In this document: positions 42,965 to 58,569 of the stretch, one piece after another
How positions within the stretch are numbered: the first letter of the stretch is position 1
Layout: every line of letters begins with the position of its first letter
Source: Anaeromyces robustus
Lineage: Eukaryota; Neocallimastigomycota; Neocallimastigomycetes; Neocallimastigales; Neocallimastigaceae
Assembly: GCA_002104895.1 (NCBI GenBank)
Contig: MCFG01000308.1
Span: 16,001-80,000 of the forward strand
Direction of reading: 5' to 3'
Length of the DNA stretch: 64,000 nucleotides
Translations under genes and position numbers: made by a program
The notes under the pieces: generated by a model
Databases searched by the model: none
What the model saw: only the letters and a program-made list of their open reading frames with translations
What the model was told of the DNA's origin: nothing

Positions 42965-43789
42965 ACTAGAAAAAATTTTTTTGAAAAATAATTTAATTTA
43001 TCTATTCTATAATTTATTCATTCACTTAATTTTTTATAATAATTTATTTAATTTATTAATATTTATTCACTTAATTTAATTTATTTAATTTTTTAATTTA
43101 ATTTTATTAATTTTCCGAAAATATTACTGGCAAGGTAGTACAAAATCTTTTTTCAAATGCTATGGGGTACACTATTTTTATCTTTGGGTAGTACAAGGAA
43201 ATTTTTCAAAATGTTACACAAGGAAAATTTTTTAACTATTCTAGGGTGGTACAAAATTTCCAATAACTAAGGTTTCTAAGTAGTTCAAAGGCAATTCAAA
43301 GTAAAGTAGCTAAGACTAAGGAGAGAAATTAGGCGGTAGTTCTAAGAACTTGGTTAAACTAAGGACGGATGGAATCTGGGTGCTTTATTTTTTTTTTACT
43401 TTATCAGGAAAAATTTTTATTCGAGAAGGATACTTGATAGGATGGATACTAGAATTATTCAAGAAAAGTAGACAAAGGTAAACAAGAACTAAGACAAGAC
43501 TAAGACAAGACTAAAAACTAAGGATTATACAAGGTAGATAACTGGGAATCAAAGACTAGGATAGAAATTTTCAAGAGATTAGAACTAAGAGATTATTACT
43601 AGAAAAGGTAGTATCCAGAGACTAAGAAAAGTAGTATTCTAAGATTAAAACTAAAGGAAGTAGTATCCAAAGGTAGACCTAAAAGGCGGTAGAATCCAAG
43701 AAAAGGTAGAAACTAAAAATTGGTAGCAGATTCCAAAATTTTCGACACTAAGGTTCTAGGCGATGTTTCTTTTTGTTGGGTGCTTTTAT
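42227..43789 (-). other. Structured 5' leader of family A copy 2
   Basis: Parallels 11924-13483 almost base for base, including the palindromic GAGGTATATACTAGACCTC, the structured motif and a long T-run (about 42933-42963 on the plus strand). The self-primer site ATAAAAGCAC (minus) is at 43780-43789. Confidence 0.75.
42748..42837 (-). ncRNA. Conserved structured leader RNA motif, copy 2
   Basis: Essentially identical to 12451-12540: outer helix GTTTCACATTG with CAGTGTGAAA, inner GTAGG/CCTAC and TTCAG/CTGAA. Confidence 0.7.
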
Positions 43790-44495
43790 TGTAACGGATC
43801 GGTAGTTCCAATATTACAATTGATACCGATATTGAAAACGTACACGAAAAGAAAATAAAATAAAAGAAAGTTAATTATACTTTGTAATATCGGAACACCT
43901 TTCCTTTGTTAACCCGGAAGGTCGGCGTCGATATATATTAGTATAATTTTAATTTATTTTTTTTATTTAAAATTTGTTTTATTAGAATATAGTTTTATTA
44001 ATTATTAAAAATTAATAATAACTAATCTTTGTAGTATTTCGAACTACTTATGAATTAATTATTACTAATATATATAAAAGTTATTAAAAGAATAAAAGCA
44101 CAAAGAAAAATATTTTAACTAAAGATTTTACACCTATTTATACTTTTTGCGGAAAATAGTTTTAAAAATAAAAGTTCATAAAAAATAATAAAAATTGCTA
44201 GAAACTAAGATATTTTATTATAAAATGAATCTCATAGAAAAATAAAGAAATATTATATAATTTTTTCTTAAAGTTTCTAATTTTATTCCATGTAATTCTA
44301 TAAAGAAATACAGAAATAAAATACAGAAACAAATACAGAATAAAATACAGAAATTTATAATAAATAAATTTAAAATAAAATTTTTATAAAATTTGGAACA
44401 AGGTGTGAGTCGAACCCAGAGTGTTCGCCCAGATGGTCATAGTTACTAACCACTAGACCATGGTTACTATTTTACTAATTGAGGGATTCGTTACA
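43790..44495 (-). repeat. 5' LTR of family A copy 2
   Basis: 706 bp, TG...CA, with intact tRNA-like segment and TATA box. It joins directly to another family A gag fragment in opposite orientation at 44496. Confidence 0.9.
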
Positions 44496-45278
44496 TTATG
44501 TTTCTAACTCTTGTGTACTTCCTAGAAAAAATTCTTGTAATAATCCTGTTAATCTTAGTACAAATTCTTGTAATCCTGTTAACTCTAGTAATTCTCCTTG
44601 TAACTCTGTTAATCTTAGTAACGATTCTTTTAACAATAATTCTTGTAATAATCTGAAATCTGGTAATCAATCTGTTTCCTCTGGCAATCCTAATTCTTGC
44701 TCAAAATCAAATTCTTCAAATCAACCTATTCAAAATATTAATTTTTCAAAACCCAATAATCCAATCTTTTCGAAGGAGAGTGTGAATAATAAGAATAAAT
44801 CAAATTCAAATTTTTATTCAAAATCAATTAAATACAAAAGAAAACAAAACAACAAATTTAAAGAATTTAAAGTTGATGCATACCTCCCTTATGAAGATAA
44901 ACCACCTGAAAATTTACTTTGTTACTTTGTTAAAAATAAATCAAAATGAAAAGAAAAACTTAAATAATGAATCTCAATTATTAAATATATTTTATCAATA
45001 TTTTATTCTTTATTAATATCAAACTTATTGTTATTATTATTAGTTTAAAATCTTAGCTTAGTTTAGTTTAGTCATAATATTATCAATATCATGTAAACTT
45101 TATTAATATTCATGTATTTTATTAATATTTATGTATTTTTATTAATATCAAATTATATTATTTTTACACCTATATAATATAGTTTTAGTATAGTTTAAAA
45201 ATTTAGTTAAAATTTTTTTTAGTATAGTTTAGCCTAGTTTTAAGATTCGTCTGGTATCCGAATCCTGAAGGAGGACCA
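44496..45278 (+). pseudogene. Family A gag C-terminal fragment, 3' UTR and polypurine tract
   Basis: Starts abruptly inside the tail (YVSNSCVLPRKNSCNN) and runs to the normal stop at 44947-44949 (LLCYFVKNKSK). It is followed by the family's 3' untranslated region and the polypurine tract GAAGGAGGA at about 45267-45275 before the LTR. Tail repeats match copy 2 (40430-42226) almost exactly, but the stop mutation of copy 2 is absent. The 5' half of this element has been lost at the junction with copy 2's LTR. Confidence 0.88.
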
Positions 45279-45993
45279 TGTAACGAATCCCTCAATTAGT
45301 AAAATAGTAACCATGGTCTAGTGGTTAGTAACTATGACCATCTGGGCGAACACTCTGGGTTCGACTCACACCTTGTTCCAAATTTTATAAAAATTTTATT
45401 TTAAATTTATTTATTATAAATTTCTGTATTTTATTCTGTATTTGTTTCTGTATTTTATTTCTGTATTTCTTTATAGAATTACATGGAATAAAATTAGAAA
45501 CTTTAAGAAAAAATTATATAATATTTCTTTATTTTTCTATGAGATTCATTTTATAACAAAATATCTTAGTTTCTAGCAATTTTTATTATTTTTTATGAAC
45601 TTTTATTTTTAAAACTATTTTTCCGCAAAAAGTATAAATAGGTGTAAAACTTTTAGTTAAAATATTTTTCTTTGTGCTTTTATTCTTTTATAACTTTATA
45701 TATATTAGTAATAATTAATTCATAAGTAGTTTGAAATACTACAAAGATTAGTTATTATTAATTTTTAATAATTAATAAAACTAAATTCTAATAAAACATA
45801 TTTTAAATAAAAATAAAATAAAACTTAAAACTAAATCTTACTAATATATATATCTCGACACCGACCTTTCAGGTTAACAAAGGAAAGGTGTTCTGATATT
45901 GCAATAAGTATCTTTTATTTTAAATTTTGTTTTGTTTGTGTTTACTTCAGATTTTGGTGTCAATTGTAATATTGGAACTACCGTTCCGTTACA
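45279..45993 (+). repeat. 3' LTR of family A (partial element at 44496)
   Basis: 715 bp, TGTAACGAATCC to CCGTTACA. Clearest view of the LTR plan on the plus strand: box A about 45312-45326 (CATGGTCTAGTGGTT), box B about 45357-45369 (GGGTTCGACTCA), TATAAATA 45633-45640, predicted RNA start about 45671-45674 (GTGCTTTTATT). The right flank TTGAT is LINE sequence. Confidence 0.92.
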
Positions 45994-46152
45994 TTGATAA
46001 ACAAATTAAAAAGTATAGGAGATAAGGGACATCCTTGTCGAACTCCTTTAAGTATACTGAAGGAATCGGAAAATTGTCCATTAATTTTAACACAAGCTTT
46101 GGAAGACAGATATAGGTTCTCCAAGAATTGAAAGCATTTTCCTTGTATACCA

Positions 46153-46156
<4 letters not shown>
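45994..46156 (-). pseudogene. Fragment of a second LINE reverse transcriptase
   Basis: Encodes LGIQGKCFQFLENLYLSS and the diagnostic GVRQGCPLSPILFNLFIN of LINE RT, about 85% similar to the matching part of the intact LINE next door. It is cut on the left by the family A LTR and on the right by the tail of that LINE. Only about 54 codons remain. Confidence 0.88.
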
Positions 46157-46195
<39 letters not shown>

Positions 46196-49100
46196 GCAAT
46201 AAAATAATGAAAACTTTATTTAAATTTAATTTAAAAAGTACATGTTATAAAGTAATTGTACATATTAAAACTTAATCTAATAAAGAATAATAATTTATTA
46301 TTTAATAGATAGTAATAATTTATAATTACTTCATATGGTATAGTGTATATTATTAAATTAAATCAAGTTGGAAAGTTATTATCATTATTAGATGCGTGTG
46401 ACCTACTGTCTTGTCCTACTGAATTGTCAGCTTCGACGCTCTTGGTTAGATTGTTGGGATACCTATTGAATAATGACCAGATCTGGCCACTAACAGTAGG
46501 CATAATTCTAAGTAAAAGTGCGGATGTACGTACCAAAAGTGGAACATCCGAAAAGGTGCTAGGTTTAAGTTGCGCCTTACAAAGACTGTTCCACTCCTCT
46601 TTCCCCAAGTTATAATGATTAACTCTTCCACCAAGAAGGAAATAATATACCCTACTCCATTCCAACGAGTTGGAATGAAAATTTACCCCACTTGAAGCAT
46701 TACTAACTAAATTATTATAATTAATACTATTATTTAAACTATTATTATTGTTGTTGATACTATAACTGAAAGTATTATTTAAGTTGTAAGTTAAACTAAC
46801 ATAATGAATAAAACTATTAGAAACTAAGAAAGTACTATTTCGTGAAGAATTCTCCAAGGAGGAGAAATTGTTGAAGTAATTAAAACCAAAAAAAATGTTG
46901 TTGATAGTTAAATTATTAATGAATTGAGAGTAGTTGTATAGAAAATATGTAGATAAGCTAGTACTATTACTATTACTAACATTATTAATATTACTATTAT
47001 CATTGCTATTACCATTATTATTACTATTAATATTAATATTACTATTACTACTGCTATTATTATTATAGATATTATCATAAATATTATTATTGTAGTTATT
47101 ATTAAAATTATTAGAAAAGTTGATATTATCAGAACTAACTAAAGGTTTTCGATTAACATACAAATAAATGGTTTCAAGATTGCCAAATAACTTAGAACGC
47201 CAATGATCGAATGTTGGGCATTCTAAAATCCAATGTTCGAAGGTTTGACTACCGCCTTTACAACAAGGACAGTAATCAGGGCAAGAGTCAGATACAAGTT
47301 TAGCGGCTTTAGCAATTTCACTATTGAATTTATAACCACTACGTATTTTGAGGAGCCAATTAAAGCCATAAGCCAAGTTAGGGTATTCAAGTTCAAGATG
47401 TAAATAATCACGAGATAATTCAAGGTGATTATCACAATAGGTAACAGCTTTAACGGAGTCTTTTTTGACATCTCTATTCCAATAAAAAGTCAAAATATCT
47501 TCTCTAGAGCCAATTTTAGAAAGTTTCTTTGATAAAGTTCTGCTTTCTTTAGCCCATGTGTATTTTCTCATCTTCGGAATAATAGTAACTAACTTGGAAA
47601 TAATACAATTAGAGTCTGCCCATCTCTTAAAACATTTATCTTGAGCAATGGCACATTTGGCAGAAAGAGGAGGAATATTAAGATCTTTAGATACACTATA
47701 TAAAGATATGAAGGAAGAGCGCTTCCTAAGACCTGCAATCCAAGAGAGTCCTTTATTAATTAGCCTTTGAGCACCGTTTGTTCTAGTTTTATTAGATCCA
47801 AGTAAAGGTGCAACGTATGATACTTGACTGACAACAACCGAATTAAAAACTGATTTCTTGAAGGATATAGGCATATAAGGATTAATTAAAAATCCTCTAA
47901 CAGAAAAAAGCGCTTTCCTAACTTTATTATTCGTCGATTTAATTATCGGTTTAAGAGATAAATCACTATCAAAAGGAATTCCCAAATACGTATAACAATT
48001 AGTTTTTGGAATAATTTGACCAGCAAGGTAAAAGGTAGGGTCACCTTTAACTTTAGAATTTTCTGCTTTTACAACCGTAGTTCCACATTTACCAATTCCG
48101 AATTCCATAAGGTTAAATTTAGCCCAATCATTAACTTTTTTCAAAAGCTTATTTAGTTTACTTCTAGTAGGTGCACAAAGGACAATATCATCGGCAAAGA
48201 GGCCCCCACAACAGTATTCGTTATCAATACAAACTCCATATTCGTTACAGTCTCGAAAAATATCGTTGATGAAAAGGTTAAATAAGATAGGAGAGAGGGG
48301 ACAACCCTGTCTAACACCTTTCTCAATATTGAAAGTATCCGAATATTGAGAGTCAAGTTTCACACAAGCTTTGGAAGATAAGTATAAGTTTTTAAGGAAA
48401 TTATAACATTTTCCTCTAATTCCTAAGCATTCAAGTTTATTCAGAATATTATAAATAGGAACTGAATCATAAGCTTTTTTAAGGTCTAAAAAAGCCAAAT
48501 AAGTATCTTTTCCCATATTCTGTCTGGTCTGACATATAGTACGAATGGAGACAAATAAACTGATACATTCTTCTTTATTACGAAAACCAAATTGTTCAGG
48601 TCTAATGAAATTATTCTTGTAAGCATATGTTGAGATTCTGGTAGTAACAATTTTTGAGATAATTTTAATACAGTTATTGATCAGGGATATACCTCTATAA
48701 TTATTACAGTCATATAAGTCTCCTTTTTTAGGGATAGAAACAATACAAGCAGTATTCCATAAATCCGGAAAGTCACCATCCCAAATACGGTTGTAAAATA
48801 AATGTAGAAAAGAGAGACCATAATTAGTAATATCAGAAGAGTCATCGGAGTTTCCAAGATCAGTAGAAATAGCTTTAAAAAATTCAATAGGAACATCATC
48901 AGGACCTGAAGCTTTAAATTTAGGGATATCAGAAATAGCTGAGCGAATTTCCTCAATACTAATTTCACCATTAATATCCCACTCTATATTATTGCTGAAG
49001 TTATATAACTTATGGTTGGCAGGGTTGGACCAAAAAGGTTTATATAAACTATGACCAGTAGAATCAGAAGCTAACTTTTCATAATGGTCATGCCAAACGT

Positions 49101-50867
49101 TAAGTTGTTCACGAGAAGAATAAACAATGTTGTCATCGTTATCTTTAATAGGATGAAGTGAAAAGTTAGATGATTTACCAATTTTAGTATTCTTTTTGAT
49201 CCATTTCCACCAATTCCTAGAATCTTTATTAATAGCCAACTGACACCCAACTGAAACCCAATGTTGATATTCAAGCATACGAAAGTGATTACACATCTTG
49301 TGGATATTATCACACAGCTTCTGATAATTATTGATAAGTCTAATATAATCATCAAGGGCACGAACAGAACCCAATTTTTTAATATCTTTGTAAGCCTTAA
49401 CTTTGAGTTTCTGAAGGTTAAAGATTTTTTGAGACATATGAAACATAGATTCATGAATATCAGGAGTAGATACAATTTCCAATTCATCAGCAATAGAATT
49501 AGCAGTAGATACAAACATATCATATATAGCATTAGAAGAATAATAATTATCTGTACATTCCTTCATAAGAATACTAAATCTATTACTAGTAGCAATTTTA
49601 ATACTTTCGTCCAGACATTTGATTCTATTCCAACGAGCTGGTTTTTTAGGGAGTGAGAAAGTATTATTATCATCAAAATAATTTCCAAAAACAAGAAGAG
49701 GCTTATGATCGGAGATAGGAGAGAAATCAATAATTGAAGCTGAAGACAGAAGATTTTTCATGGGTTCATTAATAATAGCATGGTCAATAGCAGAGGAACG
49801 ACTTCCACTTACCCACGAGATAGGAGAACCATTGAGTTGAAATAAATACCAGCCATTTATATTAGAAACCCAATTTTGAATATCTTCAAGATTAATGTTA
49901 AAATCGCCAAGGAGAATAGAAGGATGATGTAAGTGAAGAGAAAACCATGTACAAGCTTCTGCTTTAGCAGATTTATGGTGTAAACTATGCCCTTTCTGAG
50001 GTATATAAATATTTCCAATAGAACACTTAGTGAAGTTCCACAAGGAATATGTCGTAACTGAGATAATATAATTCAAAGAAAAATCTTCAATAGAAGTCTG
50101 TAAAGACCTATTATAAAAGATATATAAACCTCTCAAACCAGGAATTGTATTATTTGCTCTCTTACAGAAATATTTATATTTAGGTAAAGTGATTTTACAA
50201 GGAATAACATTACTAGAATTAGTACCATTACCAGTTTCTTGAAAACAAACAAATAGCGGTTTAAAGAGACTAAAGAAATACAGAATACCATCTCTTTTCT
50301 TGTTATTCCACCCGTTAGTGTTCCAACTAAGACAAAAGGAAAATTCATTCAAATTGTTCTTAGAAGTAAAAGAATTGTTGATTTCAGAAAAGTCAGTAAT
50401 ATCCTTAATGTTCTTTTTAGAGTGGCAAAGTTTTCTCCTGATAAGAGCAAAGGAAGGCTTGTGATTCTTCCTACTACATCGATGAAAGTTAATGGAACAT
50501 TTTTTAATAATTAATTTGAAACTATCAATAAATTTATTAATATTCTCCTCAGAAGCTGTAGTTTTAATTTGATATAAATTATCATTGAGAAGAGAGGAAT
50601 GTTTAACAGCAACGATGGTATTATTAAACTCAGGGAAATTCTTCTCAAGAAAATTTCTAAATTTTGGAAGAGTCCAAGAACGAATGCGACGGATAAAAAT
50701 AACATAAGTATCTGAGATATCAATACCATGACACCTAATACCCCGTCTGATATAGTTAATCTTATTAGTATAGTTCGTATGATCCATTTGATAAGGCTGA
50801 TAAGAATCTATATAAAAAAAAAAATAATAAAATAAAAAAAATATAAATGTATTATAATAGAAAATAG

Positions 50868-50871
<4 letters not shown>
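46157..50871 (-). mobile_element. Full-length APE-type LINE retrotransposon
   Basis: Minus-strand element: short 5' UTR (50788 to about 50871), one ORF (50787-46363), 3' UTR containing AATAAA (about 46215-46220 on the plus strand as TTTATT), ending TTGCC and an A-tail of 38 (T-run 46157-46194). It has inserted beside or into an older LINE copy. A second A-tail (T-run 50872-50904) abuts the 5' end, suggesting that another retrotransposed sequence lies just upstream. Target duplications could not be identified. Confidence 0.88.
46363..50787 (-). CDS. LINE ORF: apurinic endonuclease + reverse transcriptase (1474 aa)
   Basis: Nicks target DNA and reverse-transcribes the element RNA from the nick. 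Residues about 1-140 are N-terminal, unassigned. From about 152 there is an endonuclease/exonuclease/phosphatase domain with LSWNTNGWN, CFQETG, LGDFNIN, SAIDHAII and SDHKPLLVF, so the Asn, Glu, Asp and His active-site motifs are all present. RT lies roughly at 640-920 with NYRGISLINNCIKIISKI, AFLDLKKAYDSV, GVRQGCPLSPILFNLFIND and catalytic FADDIVL. Near 1160 a Cys/His motif CPCCKGGSQTFEHWILEC is probably zinc-binding. A stretch of about 150 Asn/Ser-rich residues separates it from a conserved C-terminus (WSRVYYFLLGGRVNHY, SLCKAQLKPSTF). There is no stop or frameshift, so the protein looks competent. It starts at the ATG directly after the short 5' UTR. A single long ORF without an ORF1 gene is unusual for L1 but seen in other clades. 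Confidence 0.93.
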   Translation of the reverse strand: MDHTNYTNKINYIRRGIRCHGIDISDTYVIFIRRIRSWTLPKFRNFLEKNFPEFNNTIVAVKHSSLLNDNLYQIKTTASEENINKFIDSFKLIIKKCSINFHRCSRKNHKPSFALIRRKLCHSKKNIKDITDFSEINNSFTSKNNLNEFSFCLSWNTNGWNNKKRDGILYFFSLFKPLFVCFQETGNGTNSSNVIPCKITLPKYKYFCKRANNTIPGLRGLYIFYNRSLQTSIEDFSLNYIISVTTYSLWNFTKCSIGNIYIPQKGHSLHHKSAKAEACTWFSLHLHHPSILLGDFNINLEDIQNWVSNINGWYLFQLNGSPISWVSGSRSSAIDHAIINEPMKNLLSSASIIDFSPISDHKPLLVFGNYFDDNNTFSLPKKPARWNRIKCLDESIKIATSNRFSILMKECTDNYYSSNAIYDMFVSTANSIADELEIVSTPDIHESMFHMSQKIFNLQKLKVKAYKDIKKLGSVRALDDYIRLINNYQKLCDNIHKMCNHFRMLEYQHWVSVGCQLAINKDSRNWWKWIKKNTKIGKSSNFSLHPIKDNDDNIVYSSREQLNVWHDHYEKLASDSTGHSLYKPFWSNPANHKLYNFSNNIEWDINGEISIEEIRSAISDIPKFKASGPDDVPIEFFKAISTDLGNSDDSSDITNYGLSFLHLFYNRIWDGDFPDLWNTACIVSIPKKGDLYDCNNYRGISLINNCIKIISKIVTTRISTYAYKNNFIRPEQFGFRNKEECISLFVSIRTICQTRQNMGKDTYLAFLDLKKAYDSVPIYNILNKLECLGIRGKCYNFLKNLYLSSKACVKLDSQYSDTFNIEKGVRQGCPLSPILFNLFINDIFRDCNEYGVCIDNEYCCGGLFADDIVLCAPTRSKLNKLLKKVNDWAKFNLMEFGIGKCGTTVVKAENSKVKGDPTFYLAGQIIPKTNCYTYLGIPFDSDLSLKPIIKSTNNKVRKALFSVRGFLINPYMPISFKKSVFNSVVVSQVSYVAPLLGSNKTRTNGAQRLINKGLSWIAGLRKRSSFISLYSVSKDLNIPPLSAKCAIAQDKCFKRWADSNCIISKLVTIIPKMRKYTWAKESRTLSKKLSKIGSREDILTFYWNRDVKKDSVKAVTYCDNHLELSRDYLHLELEYPNLAYGFNWLLKIRSGYKFNSEIAKAAKLVSDSCPDYCPCCKGGSQTFEHWILECPTFDHWRSKLFGNLETIYLYVNRKPLVSSDNINFSNNFNNNYNNNIYDNIYNNNSSSNSNININSNNNGNSNDNSNINNVSNSNSTSLSTYFLYNYSQFINNLTINNIFFGFNYFNNFSSLENSSRNSTFLVSNSFIHYVSLTYNLNNTFSYSINNNNNSLNNSINYNNLVSNASSGVNFHSNSLEWSRVYYFLLGGRVNHYNLGKEEWNSLCKAQLKPSTFSDVPLLVRTSALLLRIMPTVSGQIWSLFNRYPNNLTKSVEADNSVGQDSRSHASNNDNNFPT

Positions 50872-50905
<34 letters not shown>

Positions 50906-51240
50906 ATTTTAATATATAATTAAAAAATAAAAAAGTATATAAAAAAAAAAAAACTTAGCAATGAAAAGAATTATAGTAAATGACTGAGAAATATTGTTGA
51001 GAGAAAAAGTAAGAGATTCAACTGTGTAGTTGTATATATAATTTAACGTTGTGAATGATGTATTAGTGAATAAAAAAACTTTTATTGTTGGTATGTAAAA
51101 AATTGTATTGTATAGTATTTATTGTGTTGTATTGATTGTGCTGTATATAAGAATAATAGTGTAGAATTGATAGAAACATAAAAAACTTAATTGTAAAAAG
51201 AACTGCAATATAAACTAAATAACATAAATAGTGTAAGGTA
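50872..51240. other. A-tail plus AT-rich sequence upstream of the LINE
   Basis: A T-run (50872-50904) followed by AT-rich DNA with GTATTGTATAGTA-like text. It may be the 3' part of another retrotransposed sequence whose A-tail this is. No gene seen. Confidence 0.4.
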
Positions 51241-51530
51241 ATTATTTCAAAGAAAAAAAAATGGATTGTAATAAAAAGTCGTACTTTTTATTACTAACAT
51301 TATCATTGCGCATAATGTTACCTACTTCTTTAACCGAATAGTGAATATAAATAATCATTACACCAAGCATTATCATTGCGCATAATGCCCAACTTAGATA
51401 CAAGTATAATATCATAAGTTGTAACAATGCCATTGACGTCGCCATGTCTCGACAGGCATTCTTCCTCTTCCGACCATTCCAATAAATTGGAAAGTACAGG
51501 ACCTCAGAAGAGGGAATAATATTAATAAAA
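51241..51530 (-). other. Less AT-rich island with a repeated palindromic 20-mer
   Basis: CATTATCATTGCGCATAATG occurs at 51297-51316 and 51368-51387; its ends CATTAT/ATAATG are complementary. Minus-strand frames are open through part of it (MATSMALLQLMILYLYLS in one, LSNLLEWSEEEECLSRHGDV in another), so a small exon is possible but neither is recognisable. Near 51471-51492 CCATTCCAATAAATTGGAAAG forms a hairpin like that seen in the LINE 3' coding region (46650-46675). Confidence 0.35.
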
Positions 51531-51960
51531 AAAAAATCAAATACAAAAAAAAAATTATAAATTTTTTCATTTTAGGAGGTTCAACATTTACTAAAAGAAA
51601 AAAAAAATTAGCAAAAAAAAAAATAAAAAAAATAAAAAATAAAAAAAAATTTTATTTTATTTATATTTAATTTTTATTTAATTTTTATTTAATTTTATTT
51701 TGATTGTCTGTCTTTTTTATTTATTTTGTTTATTTATTTTTTTTTTTTTTTTAAAAAAAAATTTCAATATTTTATTATTTATTATTATTTATTATTAATA
51801 AAAAAAAAAAAATTATTTTTTTTTTTCTTTTTTATAAATGAAAAATAAAACAAAATAAATTAAATAAAAAAAAAAAAAAATTACATTTTTTTTAAATTTG
51901 GGTATATATATATTATAAATATAAAATAAAAAAAAATTAATTTAGTTTAGTTTAGTTTAA
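51531..51960. other. Homopolymer-rich downstream region of the cyclin gene
   Basis: A- and T-runs up to about 18 bases, no gene. It is the 3' flank of the cyclin gene on the minus strand. Confidence 0.6.
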
Positions 51961-54868
<2,908 letters not shown>

Positions 54869-54879
54869 GATAGATAGAA

Positions 54880-58174
<3,295 letters not shown>

Positions 58175-58248
58175 GGGCTGTTAGTTCAGTTGGATAGAAC
58201 GCTTGACTACGGATCAAGAGGTCGCAGGTTCAAGTCCTGCATAGCTCG
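58175..58248 (+). tRNA. tRNA-Arg(ACG)
   Basis: 74 nt. Acceptor GGGCTGT with ATAGCTC, anticodon loop CTACGGA, T-loop GGTTCAAGTCC. No intron. The first of a pair 4 bases apart with tRNA-Val. Confidence 0.95.
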
Positions 58249-58252
58249 TTTT

Positions 58253-58326
58253 GATTTCGTGGTGTAGTCGGTTATCACGTCTGTCTAACACACAGACGGT
58301 CCCCGGTTCGAATCCGGGCGAAATCA
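58253..58326 (+). tRNA. tRNA-Val(AAC)
   Basis: 74 nt. Acceptor GATTTCG/CGAAATC, anticodon loop CTAACAC between TCTGT and ACAGA, box B GGTTCGAATCC, followed by a T-run as Pol III terminator. Confidence 0.96.
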
Positions 58327-58486
58327 TTTTTACGTTTTTTATTTAATTTTTTCATTATTTTCTATTTGCTTTATTCATTTCCCATTTCAATCTTCAATTC
58401 ATATATATTGATTAGTAGTAATATTAAAATTGCAACATATTAACTAAAATATTAACAATTTTTAAAAAAAAAATAAGAAAAAAGAA

Positions 58487-58569
58487 TGCCAAGAGTGAGG
58501 TTCGAACTCACGCCTCTTTCGAGACCGCATCTTAAGTGCGGCGCCTTAGACCGACTCGGCCATCTTGGC
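58487..58569 (-). tRNA. tRNA-Leu(UAA)
   Basis: 83 nt, class II with a long variable arm. Acceptor GCCAAGA/TCTTGGC, anticodon loop CTTAAGA between CCGCA and TGCGG, box B AGTTCGAACCT. Confidence 0.95.

Larger units (their letters stand above)
39351..44495 (-). mobile_element. Complete non-autonomous LTR retrotransposon, family A copy 2
   Basis: 5145 bp, same plan as copy 1: 5' LTR 43790-44495, self-primer site 43780-43789, leader to 42227, gag-pro 42226-40430, polypurine tract just before the LTR, 3' LTR 39351-40053. Its two LTRs share a distinctive variant (ATTGAAAACGTACACG near the outer end) not found in copy 1, confirming they belong together. Flanks differ (AGAAC left, TTATG right): copia on the left, another family A gag on the right. 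A simple insertion is therefore not seen. Confidence 0.9.

Noticed and set aside
46343-46615. Plus-strand 90-aa ORF opposite the LINE 3' end
   Set aside because: Antisense shadow of the conserved LINE C-terminus.
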